64,000 nt of DNA from Lepus europaeus. Lineage: Eukaryota > Chordata > Mammalia > Lagomorpha > Leporidae. The stretch's first letter is position 1. The number at the start of each line of letters is the position of its first letter. The translations under genes and the position numbers were made by a program. Positions 11,033-23,717 of this stretch are shown here, in pieces. The DNA lies in NCBI RefSeq assembly GCF_033115175.1, contig NC_084830.1:41857409-41921408 (forward strand). Direction: 5' to 3'. The notes beneath the pieces were generated by a model. That model saw only the letters and a list, made by a program, of their open reading frames with translations. It was not told the origin of the DNA and made no database searches.

Positions 11033-11930
11033 GCATCAAATCACACTGGCTGGCTTTTAGGCACGTCACCATCTTGGGATCTTCCTGTGTATTCTTTCAT
11101 CTGTCTCAGGCTGGATCCTACAACACCCACTTTCTTTGTGTAGTCCCTTATTTTGGTGAAGCACGATCACCAATAAGCTCGGTGATGAAGGAGGCACAAG
11201 ACATAGTTTGCTACCTTCTATGTCTTCCTCTATGGTCTTCTAATCTTCGACACTGCTGTTTAAGTCCAATATCATTCTGGTTCTTATATCTTTGATGAGT
11301 GAATTTACTTTTCCTTCTTGGAAGCGTCTAAGCTTCCCCTTTGCTCTCAGTGCCCTGAAGTCTCATTAAGACGTGACTAGCTATGGGTTTGTCCAATTCA
11401 TTGTGCCAGCACTCAACAGGGCCTTTTACTTGGCAATTTAGCATGGTAGAATCTTCATAATTAACTTAAAAAATGTTTCCTCTCCAGTTTCTCTGCTGTA
11501 CTTTCCTGGAATTTCTTGTGAGTGGATGTAGGGCCTCCTGAAATAATCCTTTATTTTACTGTCTTTTCTCTCATATTCTGTCTTTCACATTTCTTCCAAG
11601 GAAATTTTCCCCACTTGGTCTCTCCAGCTTTCCTCTGAGTTCCCATTTCTACTACCAGAGAGATAGGAAAACTCGCCCAATATATTGTTATTGTGGTTCT
11701 CTGTTTGCTCCTGTCTTTTAATGACATCAGTATCTCTGACAGTTCTGAAGTTTTCTTCCCCCGACAGTCTGTTTCCTCTAGCTGCCTTTTTCCCTGTTTT
11801 CCTGGCTTGGGGTCTCTGTGTTTCTTTCCTCAGAGGCCTGGTCACCCTGGAGATGGGGAGGTCTACCCACACGTCCGAGTGGGGCACTAGACACCTGATG
11901 GGGGCATCACACCTGCAGGTGGCACAATGA
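11033..11930 (-). repeat. Ancient L1 fragment, antisense
   Basis: 'ggaatttcttgtgagtgga', 'gggcctcctgaaataatcct' and 'tgtcttttctctcatattct' follow the antisense order of an ancient L1 region. Sequence before about 11470 is less certain. The open frames at 11585-11930 lie inside this repeat and are not credible genes. Confidence 0.5.
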
Positions 11931-12319
11931 ATTCATTGCAGCACCATCTAGAAGCATCATGAAGATCGCTGGCACCCCCTGGGCTGAGATAGGAAGGAAG
12001 GAGGAAGCCTCCCTCCACACTCAGGTTAAACTTTCACTTAATCCTGTATCAGTACAGAATCGCACCTGGCACCACCCCGGCTCGGTGCCTCCCCACATGC
12101 TCTCCTGAAGCAGCGACCACTTAGCAGCTTCCAAAATTCTGCCACGTAGGCTTCTCTCTTATTTTCACTTACAAATTCCTTTACCATTGTGTTTCATAGA
12201 ATTTCAAGAGAAGGTAGACGTAAGTGCATGTGTTCAAGCCTCCACCCTTAACCTGATGCCAGGAGTACTCATTTTCAGACACTGGCCCCACCCACAGATG
12301 TCAATACTTGTAATCTCAT

Positions 12320-12625
12320 TCATAACCAACTACCTCTGATTTCATCCATTTCTACAGATACTTACTATCTACTAAGTGCCTGGCACTGCACTCAATACAT
12401 GTGAATGAAACATAACTCAGGACTTCAGGAAGCTCCTAATCTATAAGGGTGTAGCTGAATAAACAGGCAAGAACACCACTGCTATTATTAACAAAGCACA
12501 GCATGCTCTGAGATACCCAGGAGGCCTCCTAACCTAATTTGGAGAGATCATCCAGGCACATAGTCATGCAACAAATATTTATTAGGCACCTACATCGCAC
12601 CAGGTGCTATGCCACCTTTCACAGA
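12320..12625. repeat. L2/MIR-class ancient fragments
   Basis: 'actaagtgcctggcactgca' near 12369 and 'caacaaatatttattaggca' near 12570 are the typical 3' ends of L2/MIR-class repeats. Boundaries are approximate. Confidence 0.5.
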
Positions 12626-12689
12626 GGTAAAAAGAGCAGATACTGAACACACACCTATGGGATAGGACAAGAACCAGACTGGTAGTAGC

Positions 12690-13195
12690 CCAATCAGAGC
12701 GTTTCCACTTACTAGCCGTGTGTTCTCAGGTAACTTACTTAACCATTTTATACCTTAGTTACTGAAGAGTTTTTTGAAAAGATTAAGTGAGGAGTCAGCA
12801 CTGTGGCACAGCGGCTTAAAGTTCCAGCCTGTGGCACCAGTATCCCATATGGGCACCGGTTTAAGTCCCGCCTGCTCCACTTCCAATCCAACTCCCTGCT
12901 AATGCGCCTGGGAAAAGCAGCAGAAGATGGCCCAAGTGCTTGGGCCCCTGATCCCACATTGGAGACCTGGAAGAAGCTCCTGGCTTCAGATCAGCTCAGC
13001 TCCAGCTGTTTCAGCCATTTGGACAGTGAACCAGCAGATGGAAGACCTCTCTCTCTCTCTCTACCTCTCTCTCTGATTCTTCCAAATAAATTTAAAAAAA
13101 AAAAAACTTTAAAAAAAGATTAAGTGAGTAAAATGTATGTCATAACAATGCCTGGTAAATAATAAGCACAATGTAAGTGTTACATGTTATTATCT
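12690..13195 (+). repeat. MIR element split by a CSINE
   Basis: 'cttactagccgtgtgttctc' before the SINE and 'aatgcctggtaaataataag' after it are the central and 3' parts of one MIR copy. Confidence 0.6.
12792..13113 (+). mobile_element. CSINE within MIR, perfect TSD
   Basis: The 15-bp duplication 'aaaagattaagtgag' is perfect at 12777-12791 and 13114-13128. The B box 'ggtttaagtcc' is slightly changed. The tail has a run of A then 'cttt' and more A. Confidence 0.95.
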
Positions 13196-13264
13196 TGAGA
13201 GACAAGTAGAAGGGAGAAATTCTACAAACTTGCTCATGCACATGAATTTAACCAACTACAGCTG

Positions 13265-13866
13265 GAAAATGCTTTTTAAAAAATTGCATCTGTACTGAAC
13301 TTGCACAAACATTTTTTTCTTATCATCATTCCCTAATCAATACAGTATGGCAACTATTTACATTGTACTAGGGCTGGCGCCCCAGCTCACTTGGCTAATC
13401 CTCTGCCTGCAGCGCTGGCACTCTGAATTCTAGTCCCGGTTGCTCCTCTTCCAGTCCAGCTCTCTGCTGTGGCCCGGGAAGGCAGTGGAGGATGGCCCAA
13501 GTGCTTGGGCCCTGCACCTGCATGGGAGACCAGGAGGAGACATCTGGCTCCTAGCTTCGGATTGGCGTAGCGCGCCGGCCACAGCACGCCGGCCGTAGCA
13601 GCCATTTGGGAGGTGAACCAATGGAAAAGGAAGACCTTTCTCTCTGTCTCTCTCTCTCTGTCAAAAAACACCAAAAAAAATTTTTAAAAAATACATTGTA
13701 CTAGGTCTCACAGGTAATTTACAGAAGATTCAAGTACGTGGGAGGATATCCATAGGTTAAGTGAAAATGCTGTCATTTTACGTAAGAGATTTGGGCACCC
13801 ACAGATTTTGGTCTCCACATGGGGTCCTGTAACCAGTGCTCCATGGATATCGAGGGAGCACTGTAC
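13265..13866 (+). repeat. Tigger-type DNA transposon fragment split by a CSINE
   Basis: 'ccctaatcaatacagtatgg' before the SINE and 'gggatttgggcacc'-like sequence after it, ending 'ggatatcgagggagcactgt', match the order of Tigger-family MITEs, which end in a GACTGTA-type terminus. Assigned by recalled similarity. Confidence 0.55.
13373..13691 (+). mobile_element. CSINE, young type, 14-bp TSD
   Basis: The duplication 'tacattgtactagg' is perfect at 13359-13372 and 13692-13705. The body has an expanded 'gcgccggccacagcacgccgg' module, near 13569-13590, relative to neighbouring copies. Confidence 0.95.
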
Positions 13867-14064
13867 AAATACGTATCATATATATGTTAACAAAACATTT
13901 CCTGTTACCTTAACTAATTCTACCTGATGAACGTCAAAGATGAAAAGCACAGGGTCTGCAAGAGCACTATGTCAGGGGAATCCTCATTTAAACTGGGACT
14001 TGAGGAAGGCAGACTTCTCGGAGAACGTGATCATTGAGCTGGAAGCTGAGGAGTGAAAAAGAGA

Positions 14065-14276
14065 TATTGTCCAGCTGCTGGTTCACTCCCCAGACACCTG
14101 CAACAACCTGGGTGGAAACGGCCCAAGTACTCAAGGCATCCTCTGCTGCCTACCAGGGTGCATTAGCAGGAAGCTGGATTAGAAGCGAAGTAGCCAGAAC
14201 TCAGACCGGCATTCTGAGAGGAGACGCAGGTGTACCAATCAGCAGCTTAACCCATTATGCAATGAAGCCCACTGCC
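14065..14276 (-). mobile_element. CSINE fragment, old
   Basis: 'tgctggttcactccccagac' at the left and 'gcttaacccattatgcaatg' at the right identify the body. The A-rich tail and AG-rich tract are eroded. Confidence 0.75.
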
Positions 14277-14284
14277 CCCGAGTT

Positions 14285-14780
14285 AATTTTTGTACATGGT
14301 ATGACATTGGGATTCACTCCTTTAAATGTGGATATCTAGTTGTCCCAGCACCATTAGTCATTCATGTGAAACATCAACTAACTATAGATGTGGAAGTTAT
14401 TTTTAGACTGTCAATTCCATTCCCATTGATCCATCTACTCTTATGCCAATACCACACTATTAATTACTGTAGCTCCATACTAAGTTTTGAGATTGGAAAG
14501 TGGGTCTTCCAAATTTGTTCCTTTTCAAAATTGTTTGGGCTATTCTGGGTCCCTTGCAATTCTATAAGAGTTTTAGAATAAGCTTGTCAATTCATGCAAA
14601 GGGTCAGCCAGCGTTTTGGAAGGCATCGGGGTGAATCTGTAAACCAGTTTGGCAATTATTACCATGTTTACAACACTACGTTTTCTGATTCTTGGGGGAT
14701 GCCTTTTCCATTTATTTAGGTCTTTAATTTGTTTCAATGGTGTGGTTTAGTGTTCAGAATATAAGTTTTGCACTTCTCTT
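14285..14780 (-). repeat. Ancient L1 ORF2 3' portion, antisense (outer element)
   Basis: The antisense of L1 ORF2 is recognisable from 'ttgtcccagcaccattagtc', 'ggctattctgggtcccttgc' and 'ccatttatttaggtctttaa'. It continues after the younger insertion at 16593-16720 ('taagtattttaatcttcttt'), so one ancient L1 was split. No open frame survives. Confidence 0.85.
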
Positions 14781-14923
14781 GGTATGTTTATTCTTTTTTT
14801 AAAAAACTTTTATTTAATGAATATAAATTTCCAAAGTACAGCTTATGGATTACAATGGCTTCCCCCCTCCATAACTTCCCTCCCCTTTCCCGCTCCCTCT
14901 CCCCTTCTGTTCACATCAAGATT

Positions 14924-15320
14924 CATTTTCAATTCTCTTTATATACAGAAGATCAGTTTAGTATATATTAAGTAAAGATTTCCACAGTTTGCCCTCACAT
15001 AGCAACACCAAGTGAAAAATACTGTTGGGGTACTAGTTATAGCATTAAATAACAGTGTGCAGCACATTAAGGACAGAGATCCTACATGATTTTTTTTTAA
15101 GAATTGATTAATTTTCTATGCAATTTCCAATTTAACACCAAGTTTTTTTTTTCATTTTCAATTATCTTTATATACAGAAGATCGATTCAGTATATACTAA
15201 GTAAAGATTTCATCAGTTTGCACCCACACAGAAACACAAAGTGTAAAAATACTGTTTCAGTACTAGTTATAGCATTACTTCACACTGGACAACACATTGA
15301 GGACAGATCCCACATGAGAC
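14924..15320 (-). repeat. Internal tandem repeat in the L1 3' UTR
   Basis: Two related blocks of about 165 bp at 14924-15089 and 15153-15318 (offset 229 bp) share 'tatatacagaagatc', 'agtaaagattt' and 'tactagttatagcatta'. They are diverged by substitutions. This looks like a structural feature of the L1 3' UTR and not a recent duplication. Confidence 0.8.
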
Positions 15321-15348
15321 GTAAGTACACAGTGACTCCTGTTGTTGA

Positions 15349-15828
<480 letters not shown>

Positions 15829-16592
15829 CCCCAATAAAGCGCGCTCCCCCCGTGGAAAAAAAAAAAATTTGACACTCTTGTTTATGGCATCAGTAATCTC
15901 CCTAGGCTCTAGTCATGAGTTGCCGAGGATATGGAAGCCTTCTGTGTTCGCCGACTTCGATCTTATTCCAACAGGGTCATAGTCAAAGTGGAAGTTCTCT
16001 CCTCCCTTCAGAGAAAGGTACCTCCTTCTTTGATGGCCCCGTTCTTTCCACTGGGATCTCACTCGCTGAGATCTTTCATTTAGGTCTTCTTTTTTTTTTT
16101 TTTTCCAGAGTGTCTTGGCTTTCCATGCCTAAAATACTCTCATGGGATCTTGAGCCAGACCCGAATGCCTTAAGGGCTGATTCTGAGGCCAGAGTGTTAT
16201 TTAGGACATCTGCCATTCTATGAGTCTGCTGTGTCTCCCACTTCCCATATTGGATCGTTCTCTCCCTTTTTGGTTCTATCAGTTAGTATTAGCAGACACT
16301 AGTCTTGTTTGTGTGATCCCTTTGACTCTTAGACCTATCAGTATGATCACTTGTGAACTGAAGATGATCACTTGGACTAGTGAGATGGCATTGGTACATG
16401 CCACCTTGATGGGATTGTATTGGAATCCCCTGGCACGTTTCTAACTCCATCATTTGGGGCAAGTCCGATTGAGCATGCCCCAAATTGTACATCTCCTCCC
16501 TCTCTTTTTCCCACTCTTATATTTAACAGGGATCACTTTTCAGTTAAAATTTAAACACCTAAGAATAATTGTGTGTTAATTACAGAGTTCAA

Positions 16593-16720
16593 GGTATGTT
16601 TATTCTTAAGTATTTTAATCTTCTTTGTGCCAGCCTAATAAAGCACATTATTTTTTAAACCGATTTTAACCTGTCTGAAATCAAGACATATCTTACCACC
16701 AAGGGTACATTATATTACGT
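16593..16720 (-). repeat. Ancient L1 continuation (outer element, second half)
   Basis: Starts with the second copy of the L1 target duplication and continues the antisense ORF2 sequence ('cttaagtattttaatcttct'). Confidence 0.7.
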
Positions 16721-17640
16721 CAGAGTTGGCAGTATTTTTTTTTTCTTAGTGGACATGAACATAACTTAAAATGGATGGTTTGTCAGACTCAATACATGGT
16801 ATTAAATGGGACATGTCCATAAAACGGTGGAGATGAAAAGTAGGTACTTGGATCCATCATTTGGAGAAGAGAGGTTTGAACTGGAGATGGGAGAGTGGAG
16901 GTCATCTTAAATGTGCTATGTAAGCCTCAACGGTGGCTGAGACTCCTTCAGGAAGAACGTAGAGAAGACAGGAACCCAGGCTGCAGCAGAAGCTAGGTAG
17001 AAGAAGAGCTAGCAAAGGAAGCGTTTCTGTTTCCAGTTCAATGTTGTCATGATGGCTGTGGGCTTGTCACCTGACAAAAGGCCTGACAGGGCCAGGATCT
17101 TGTCTCTTTTGTTCTCTAACAAACCTCCGAGCCGAGCATTTTACTGCATTTAGATATTAACCTACATGCTGCAGATAAATTGGGAAAAGGCATTCAGAAT
17201 AACCTGTTTACTTGGGAAAGAACAGATTGATCAACTGCCAACTCTTTCGTCTCTGAAAATCCTACATGACTACAAATATATCAGCCTTGTTTGTCTTCAG
17301 AGAGGTATTTTGTTCTGTTTTGATTTGGGATAGAGAATGAGCACATGATTATTGCATGTTAACCTAGAATAATCGTCTAAAGGCAGAAGAGGAAAAATAA
17401 TCAGTAGGCTTACTACTCACAGTGAAAACCAGAGATGTATACAAAAATTCCGAGGAGTTCATATGCCATTTGTTGTCACATTTCTATAAGTAGGACACAG
17501 CTGCTAGTAATGCTAATTTATCCCTCTTTCTTATACTGTGTGTCAGATCACAGATGTGGAATTTTATCCACTCTGGTCTTCACTTTTTCCCTTCGTATTT
17601 CAAATGTCCTAACCATACACAACATTACCTTCATGCCATA
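16721..17640. other. Unassigned intergenic DNA
   Basis: About 900 bp with no recognisable gene or young repeat. Confidence 0.4.
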
Positions 17641-17644
17641 CCCT

Positions 17645-18205
17645 GTAGCAGCTGTTCTCAACCAAGGGCGGTTCTGATTCTCCAGGGAACAGCTGACACT
17701 ACCTGGAGGCATTTTTCATTGTCACAGCTCAAGATGGAGCGCTACTGATGTCAAGAGGGTAGAAGGGCCGGCGCCGCGGCTCACTAGGCTAACCCTCCGC
17801 CTGTGGCGCAGGCACACTGAGTTCTAGTCCCGGTCGGGGCGCCGGATTCTGTCCCAGTTGCCCCTCTTCCAGGCCAGCTCTCTGCTGTGGCCTGGGAGTG
17901 CAGTGGAGGATGGCCCAAGTGCTTGGGCCCTGCACCCGCATGGGAGACCAGGAGAAGTACCTGGCTCCTGGCTTCAGATCAGCGCGATGCGCCTGCCGCG
18001 GCGACCATTGGAGGGTGAACCAATGGCAAAAAAAAGACCTTTCTCTCTCTCTCTCTCTCTCAGTCTACTCTGTCAAAAAAAAAAAAAAAAAAAAAAAAAG
18101 GTAGAAGTCAAGAATTTGCTGAACACCCCACAATCCAGGAACAGGCTCCCGAACCATGTGTCATCCGGCCCAAATATCAGTGGTGCTGAGATTAAGAAAC
18201 TTTAC
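17645..18205. repeat. hAT-type MITE split by a CSINE
   Basis: 'gctgttctcaaccaagggcg', 'ctggaggcatttttcattgt' and, after the SINE, 'tcatccggcccaaatatcag' and 'gtgctgagattaagaaac' are the successive parts of a common placental hAT-Charlie-type MITE. Exact family not assigned. Confidence 0.65.
17766..18099 (+). mobile_element. CSINE, young GC-rich type
   Basis: The head is 'ggccggcgccgcggctcact'. The A tail is about 24 uninterrupted A at 18076-18099. The 8-bp duplication 'ggtagaag' lies at 17758-17765 and 18100-18107. The long pure tail suggests youth. Confidence 0.95.
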
Positions 18206-18550
18206 ATAGGGGGATGAATTTATGTGTGTAAGAATTTTACAATAAGCTGAAGTCTGAGGGCAAAGTTGATAACTTCACCAAATTCTCAGAAGAGGCATGA
18301 CTCGGAAATCTAGGCCATGACAAAGAGATTCCAGAGGTGACAGATGTCACCATCTAGGGAAGAAAACCCTACCAGCTGGATTTCACTGTCTCTTTGTACC
18401 ATCCACAGTCATTCATGGGCAGACAAGACATAGGGATTTCCTTCCTCTGGATCTTCCAAGTACCTTATCCCCCTATCAGCTGTATTAATAAGACTACAAT
18501 GGCTATGGTGTCTAGGAATGATTAAACTAAAGCCTTATGTCAATTAAAAG
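18206..18550. other. Unassigned intergenic DNA
   Basis: No gene or recognisable repeat was seen. Confidence 0.4.
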
Positions 18551-18557
18551 AATCTGC

Positions 18558-18877
18558 CAGAGCCGATGCTGTGGCTTAGTAAACTACACCTCCGCTGCCA
18601 GCATCCCATATAGACACCAGCTCGTGTCCCAGCTGCTCCTCTTCCGATTCAGCTCTCTGCTGATGGTCTGGAAAAGCAGAAGATGGCCCAAGTGCTTGGG
18701 CCCCTGCACCTGCGTGGGAGACCCAGAAGCTCCTGGCTCCTGATGGACCCAGCTCGGCCACTGCGGCCATTTGGGAAGTGAACCAGTGGATGGAACACCT
18801 TTCTCTCTGTCTCTCCCTCAATCTATGACTCTGCCTCTCAAAAAAAAAAAAAAAAAATAGATCTTAAAAAAAAAAAA
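18558..18877 (+). mobile_element. CSINE
   Basis: The head is 'agagccgatgctgtggctta'. The tail has two A-runs separated by 'tagatctt'. The short duplication 'aatctgc' lies at 18551-18557 and 18878-18884. Confidence 0.92.
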
Positions 18878-19043
18878 AATCTGCTCTCTTTAGACACAGT
18901 TCATTTGCTCAATACCACTATATTTACCACACTGCTTGTCACTGGGTATAAGATGGTAATGCAAACAGCTTGGAATCTAGTACCAGAGGGACATGAATAA
19001 AATTTAAACTGCAACAGGAGGGAAGAGTGAAAAGTGAAGTGTA

Positions 19044-19350
19044 GGGTGGACATTGTGGCCAAGAGGGTTCAGCTGCCAGGCAGGATGGCCACATCCCAGA
19101 GTGTGGGTTGGAGCCCCAGCTACAACACGTCTAATCCAGATTCCTAATGGGCCTGGGAGGCAGCAGGTGACGGCTTGGCTTCTTGCCACCAACACAGGAG
19201 ACCCAGGTGGAGCTCTTTGCTCCTGGCTTCTGTCCTTGGCCTGGCTCAGCCCTGGCTGTTGCAGGCATTTGGGGAGTGAACCAGCAAATGGAAGATATTT
19301 CTGTGCCTCTTCCTCTCACTTTGTCACTCTTTCAAATCAAAATAAATCTT
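19044..19350 (+). mobile_element. CSINE, older copy
   Basis: The head 'gggtggacattgtggccaag' and the body 'gcctgggaggcagcaggtgac' are diverged. The tail 'caaatcaaaataaatctt' closes it. Confidence 0.88.
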
Positions 19351-20000
19351 GGAACTAGGGACTGTATATCTAGACCATTCATGCCCAAGTCCAAGAGGCA
19401 GTTAACCCCTTCCTGGCCAAACAACTCTGTGACAGCTACATCCCAGCCCTGGAATTCGGGACAGATTGGGGTACATATCCACACACAACTAATTTTCTTG
19501 GGCACTAAGGTGAATTTGGTAGACTGGAGGCTTATGGGCAATTCGAGAATATTAAATGTCAAAGCTTTTGTTTTGTGTCACCAATAGATTGTTAAGAGAC
19601 CAACATGTACGGGGGGTGGGGGGTGGGAGAGGCTTAAGAAAACAGAATAAACTGATATCTACAGCGCTATTTCCAGATAATCAGATGTAATAACCTCACG
19701 GCTGCCATTGCTCTTCGTCGGTACCTGTAACCATTTCCCAAAACACTAGCAACTTGAAAGACGTCTGGTGTTCTATTCCAGGATGACCCCAGAGACTACA
19801 ACTGGAATGCTCTTAAAAGCTAGAATTAGGGATTTTGACTGTTTTCACTATGATCGATAACTGGTTAAACTTAACACAACGTGAACAGGTATTGAGACAG
19901 CACACGACACCCCATAAATACGTACAACTCTTAGCAAGTAAGCCACCAGCTGTTCCTGGGGCTGTGAGGCTTGAACCCCCTACTCACTAACAACCCCAGG
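19351..20000. other. Unassigned sequence upstream of the CpG island
   Basis: No gene seen. A G-rich stretch at 19610-19630 ('cggggggtggggggtgggag') is a possible G-quadruplex former. Confidence 0.4.
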
Positions 20001-21300
20001 GTAGGAAAACAGCCGGGAGCCTCCGCGCAGGGAGGGACAGGGCGGCGGTGAGAGAACAAAGGCCGCGCGTCCCTGCTCAGTGCCGTCCGCCCCGGCCTCA
20101 CCGGGACCGGGACCGCGGACCCGCGCTGCTCTCCGGGGCCCTCCCAGGCCCGGCCCCTCTCAGCCGGGACTTAGGCAGGCGCCGCCGAAACCCGCTCGCC
20201 AGCCAGGGAGGAGTACCAGAAGGAAGCGGGGGCAGAGGCCGGGCCGCCGCCCGAGTGAGTGAGCCCGCGGCCGGGCGACTTGCGAAACACGCAGCCGCCC
20301 GCGCACCTCCGCCAGCCACGACCGAGGTCACGCGGCTGACAGGGTCGCGTGAAGAAGCCGCCCAGAGAGAGCGTGCCGGAGAGGCGGGGCGCCCGGGAAC
20401 ACTAGGCGACAACCCCGGCACTTCCCGTTCGCCAGGCCCGCCCCCTCGCGCTTATGTAATAGGGGCGCGCTGCCATTGGTCCGCCGACCGGAAGGGGCGC
20501 CTGAGTGCGAGAGGGCGGGAGTCGGGGGTGGGGGGTGGGGCGCCGCAGGAAGGCAGGGGGCGGGGCTGCGCGGGGCTGACGGCGCGGGGGCCACTGGGAG
20601 AGCGGCGCGGCGTGCGCGAGCGCGAGGCGGAGTGGCCTCCCTCAGGCTGAGGCGGCGGCGGGCGCGCGCGCGGCGGCGGCAGCGGCGGGTGTGCGAGGCG
20701 CGGGCTGTTGTGCTCCGGCGCTCCTCTTTCCCCTCCTCGGCGGGCGGAGGAGGCCGCAGCGGTGCTGGGAGCGCTCCACCTTCTTCTCTCCGCCAACCTG
20801 CGCCGGCCCTCTCGCGCTGCGCGGTCTCGCAGACCAGGACTGTCCCGGTCCCGGTGAGCGGCGGCGCTGGACGCCCAGGAAGCGGGGTGGAGGCGGGCCG
20901 GCGGGGGCCGCGAGGCCGGGGGCCTCCCCGGGACGGCGGGCCGGGGGTGGAGACGCTTCGGCGCCTGCCAGACCCCCTGCAGGTGGCCGGGTCGCACGCG
21001 GGCCGCGGCCGCCGAGCGGGGGCAGCCGAGCGGTAACCTTACCCTGGGCGACAGCAGCTGGCCGGGCGCTCGAGGCCGGCCTCCCGGTGCCTCAGGGGTC
21101 GGGTTCCGGGCGGCCGCGGCCTCCGGGAGGCGCGTCTCGGGCCGGGGTCGGTGGGGGCGGGAAGGAAGGTGCGCGCCGGGCCGCCGCAGGGGTCCGGGCG
21201 GCGCTGGGTGGAGCCGAGCGGGCCCCCTCCCGGCGCGCGCGGCCGCCCCTCGCCCCAAACGCGTGCAGTTAGCAGCTGGGGTCCGGGCCCGGGCCTCTTC
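20000..21300 (+). promoter_or_regulatory. ZNF706: CpG-island promoter of ZNF706
   Basis: Dense CpG and very high GC over about 1.3 kb, in contrast to the AT-rich DNA on both sides. A CCAAT box in reverse (ATTGG, 20475-20479), an ETS-type 'ccggaag' (20488-20494) and a GC box 'gggggcggggc' (20556-20566) are visible just upstream of the inferred first exon. No TATA box is seen, which fits a housekeeping-type promoter with dispersed starts. The transcription start itself cannot be fixed from sequence. Confidence 0.9.
20600..20853 (+). other. ZNF706: ZNF706 non-coding first exon (5' UTR)
   Basis: The exon ends at the donor 'cccg|gtgagc' (intron from 20854). The 5' boundary is a guess. No ATG occurs between 20600 and the donor, so the leader has no upstream start codon in this interval. 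Its last base, G, becomes position -3 of the start codon after splicing. Confidence 0.65.
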
Positions 21301-23715
21301 CTTTCTGATGCTTCTGGAGAACGAGTCGACTTCCTGGATCCAAAATCCCTTTCTTTTACCTGTTAGGGTTTTTAAAGGATCTTTGGAGCCCGGCTTACTT
21401 GTTGCCTCTTGCGAGAGCTCCTTGTTTAAGAACATCTCCCTTCTCCCACTTGCCTCTCTGCAGCCCCCTCCGAAAACCACGCGAAATAAGTATTTCGTTA
21501 AAAAAACAAAAAACAGCATGCAGGTGTTTGTAATAGATCTCTTGCCTTTTAGTTTGTGATATTTAATTAAGGAGCAGCACGCTTAAGATTTGGTAGAAAA
21601 TTCGATTGGCTTGAGAGCAAGTCATAGGTTGAGCTGTCCACAAGCAGGTGGTTTGTTGGTTTGCATTTCTGCTTTCGGAAAGGAAATAAATGCTGACTGT
21701 TGTCAGAAGTTAAGGGGCCCACCCCTTGCATTTAGCCTGTTTGATTCAATTTCCTTTACCTGGTGTTAAGCTTTGCGCCTTAATAAGGACAAGTGACTGC
21801 TGCGTTTTATTTATTAAAGCGTTTATGGCTTTTTGTTTTTACTGTTGTAAGGTGATCATGGAAAATGGGTTAAACCTATTGTGTAATATAAAATTTTAGA
21901 AGTCCTAAATGCAAAAGTTACAAATAATTTCGTGTTTCTAGTGACACTGTTTTGTACAAATCACTGTATGAAAATGTTATAAAAATAGTAAATAACTTCT
22001 AGATAGCAAATAAACTTCTGGAATTACTTGCCTACCATTTTGTAAGTTTTTTTTCCAATGTAAAACAGAAGGTTACCCACAAAGTCTGTATATTTACATA
22101 CATAAAATAGGTCGTATGGAAGAGTTAAGATGTGGGAGAGGACTGAAGTATTCTAAAATAAGGTCCTGATACTAAGGCATTGAGACATAAAAAATGTTTT
22201 CAAAGTAAAACCATTGGTGCTTTTCATCCAAATAATATGTAAATAGCCAAATCTGTTTCCTGGAAATAGGTTTGTAAGCTTGCCATAACATTTAAACTTT
22301 ACTTTGGAGAAAACAAATTCCATTTGCTAAGAACTAGTAAGGATTTGGTTTAAAAAAATGGAAGCCTAGTCGTCAAGGACTATTACAGCTGGGTATATTT
22401 ACCATTGTTTGGTGGGAGTGGGATTCTTCCATTAAGTTGGCATACTAGATGTTTTTGTAATTGGTAAAATACTCAACCCACATTTTAGAAAAGCTTTGAT
22501 CCTCTTTATCTTACCTGACTCAGTTCTGTGTTTAATGCTAGTGGGAATTTTTCCAAACATTTATTTATTTTGGTTTCCCATTTTGGGGAACAGGGAGGAA
22601 AGCTTAGTTGTTTCTCTACTGTAGTATCTAGACATCATGTCCATTAACTAATTAGGGTTCTAGTCAGAAAAAGCCAGCCCACTTTCTGGGTACAGTTGAT
22701 TTAGATCCATTGTATGTTCATGTACTGCAGTGACTTACAAGTTTAAAATTCAATTACAGTGCTAATCAGAACTGTACATAGGAATTCTACTTAGGATCCA
22801 GTTTTAATATATTTAAAAAGCAGTTGAGGCTCATAGACCCTATATGAGCAGATTTAACTTGTATTGTCAGTAGACGTCTTTGATTTTAATGGGAAAGTAA
22901 AAGTACTTTTTTGGTGACAATTTTAATCTATTTAGGTTCACTTCAGACCATTAGTAATAAAAAGTAGATACCCTTACCTTTTTGACAGGTTCATTCTCTC
23001 AACTGGGAAATAACTTAATCTTATTTAACAATTTGTGCAGTAATTCAGCAAAGCCCAATTTTGGGGGAAAATTTAGACTATCACAGTAGTTTTATGAAAC
23101 AAGTATTTAAGAGAATAGTCCCCACCTATTCCTATAATCTTTAGATGGGCTAGCTGATAGCTCTTATTTCTCTTAAACTTAGAATAATTGCAGATCACAA
23201 CAATGAATACTGAAAGGGAAAATTACCTTTACAAAGTGATCAAATTAAATGACAGTGGGAGGGACTGAACTTTGTTCAGAAACTTTCTCTGGATTGCATA
23301 CAGTAAAAGTACAAACATTTTTAGATGAACAACTCAGATGAATTTTTAAAGTAGACCTGAGTGTATATTTGCATTTCTGTTGGATATATCCCAACAGTGG
23401 AATTACTGGGTCATAGAATAGACACTTACCAATGGTTGTACCAATTTATACTCTTTAAATTTATACTGTATTTTAAAAGTATCATGTGAGACCTTGAAAA
23501 CGGCTATGTTCTGATTGCTGGATGTTTCTATAAAACCTAAGGCTTCAAAGCTGAGAATTTACTATGTTAAATATCTTGTTCTTATTGAACTTTGATAAAT
23601 TCAAGATAATGAAATTGAACATCTTGATTCTGCTTGGAAAGAGACAAAGTGAAAATGCTTAGATTACTATATTAGAGAAAATAAAACACTCTAATGTCTC
23701 AACTTTTGATTTTAG
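20854..23715 (+). other. ZNF706: ZNF706 intron 1
   Basis: From 'gtgagc' to the acceptor 'ttttgattttag' ending at 23715. The first ~450 bp belong to the CpG island and the rest is AT-rich. A small ancient L1 fragment lies near 23360-23465, and a block repeated in intron 2 lies at 23554-23653. No CSINE is present. Confidence 0.8.
23360..23465 (-). repeat. Ancient L1 fragment, antisense
   Basis: 'ggatatatcccaacagtgga' then 'attactgggtcata' then 'ggttgtaccaatttatactc' is the antisense order of a common L1M segment. Confidence 0.7.
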
Positions 23716-23717
23716 AT

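Noticed and set aside
20524-20540. G-run cluster as a promoter G-quadruplex
   Set aside because: Only three separated G-runs are clear, so a standard four-run motif is not met without splitting a run.
20452-21519. 355-codon minus-strand open frame, and several plus-strand frames, in the CpG island
   Set aside because: Arg/Pro/Ala-rich composition with overlapping frames on both strands is expected of GC-rich promoter DNA. No domain, and it overlaps the ZNF706 promoter and first exon.
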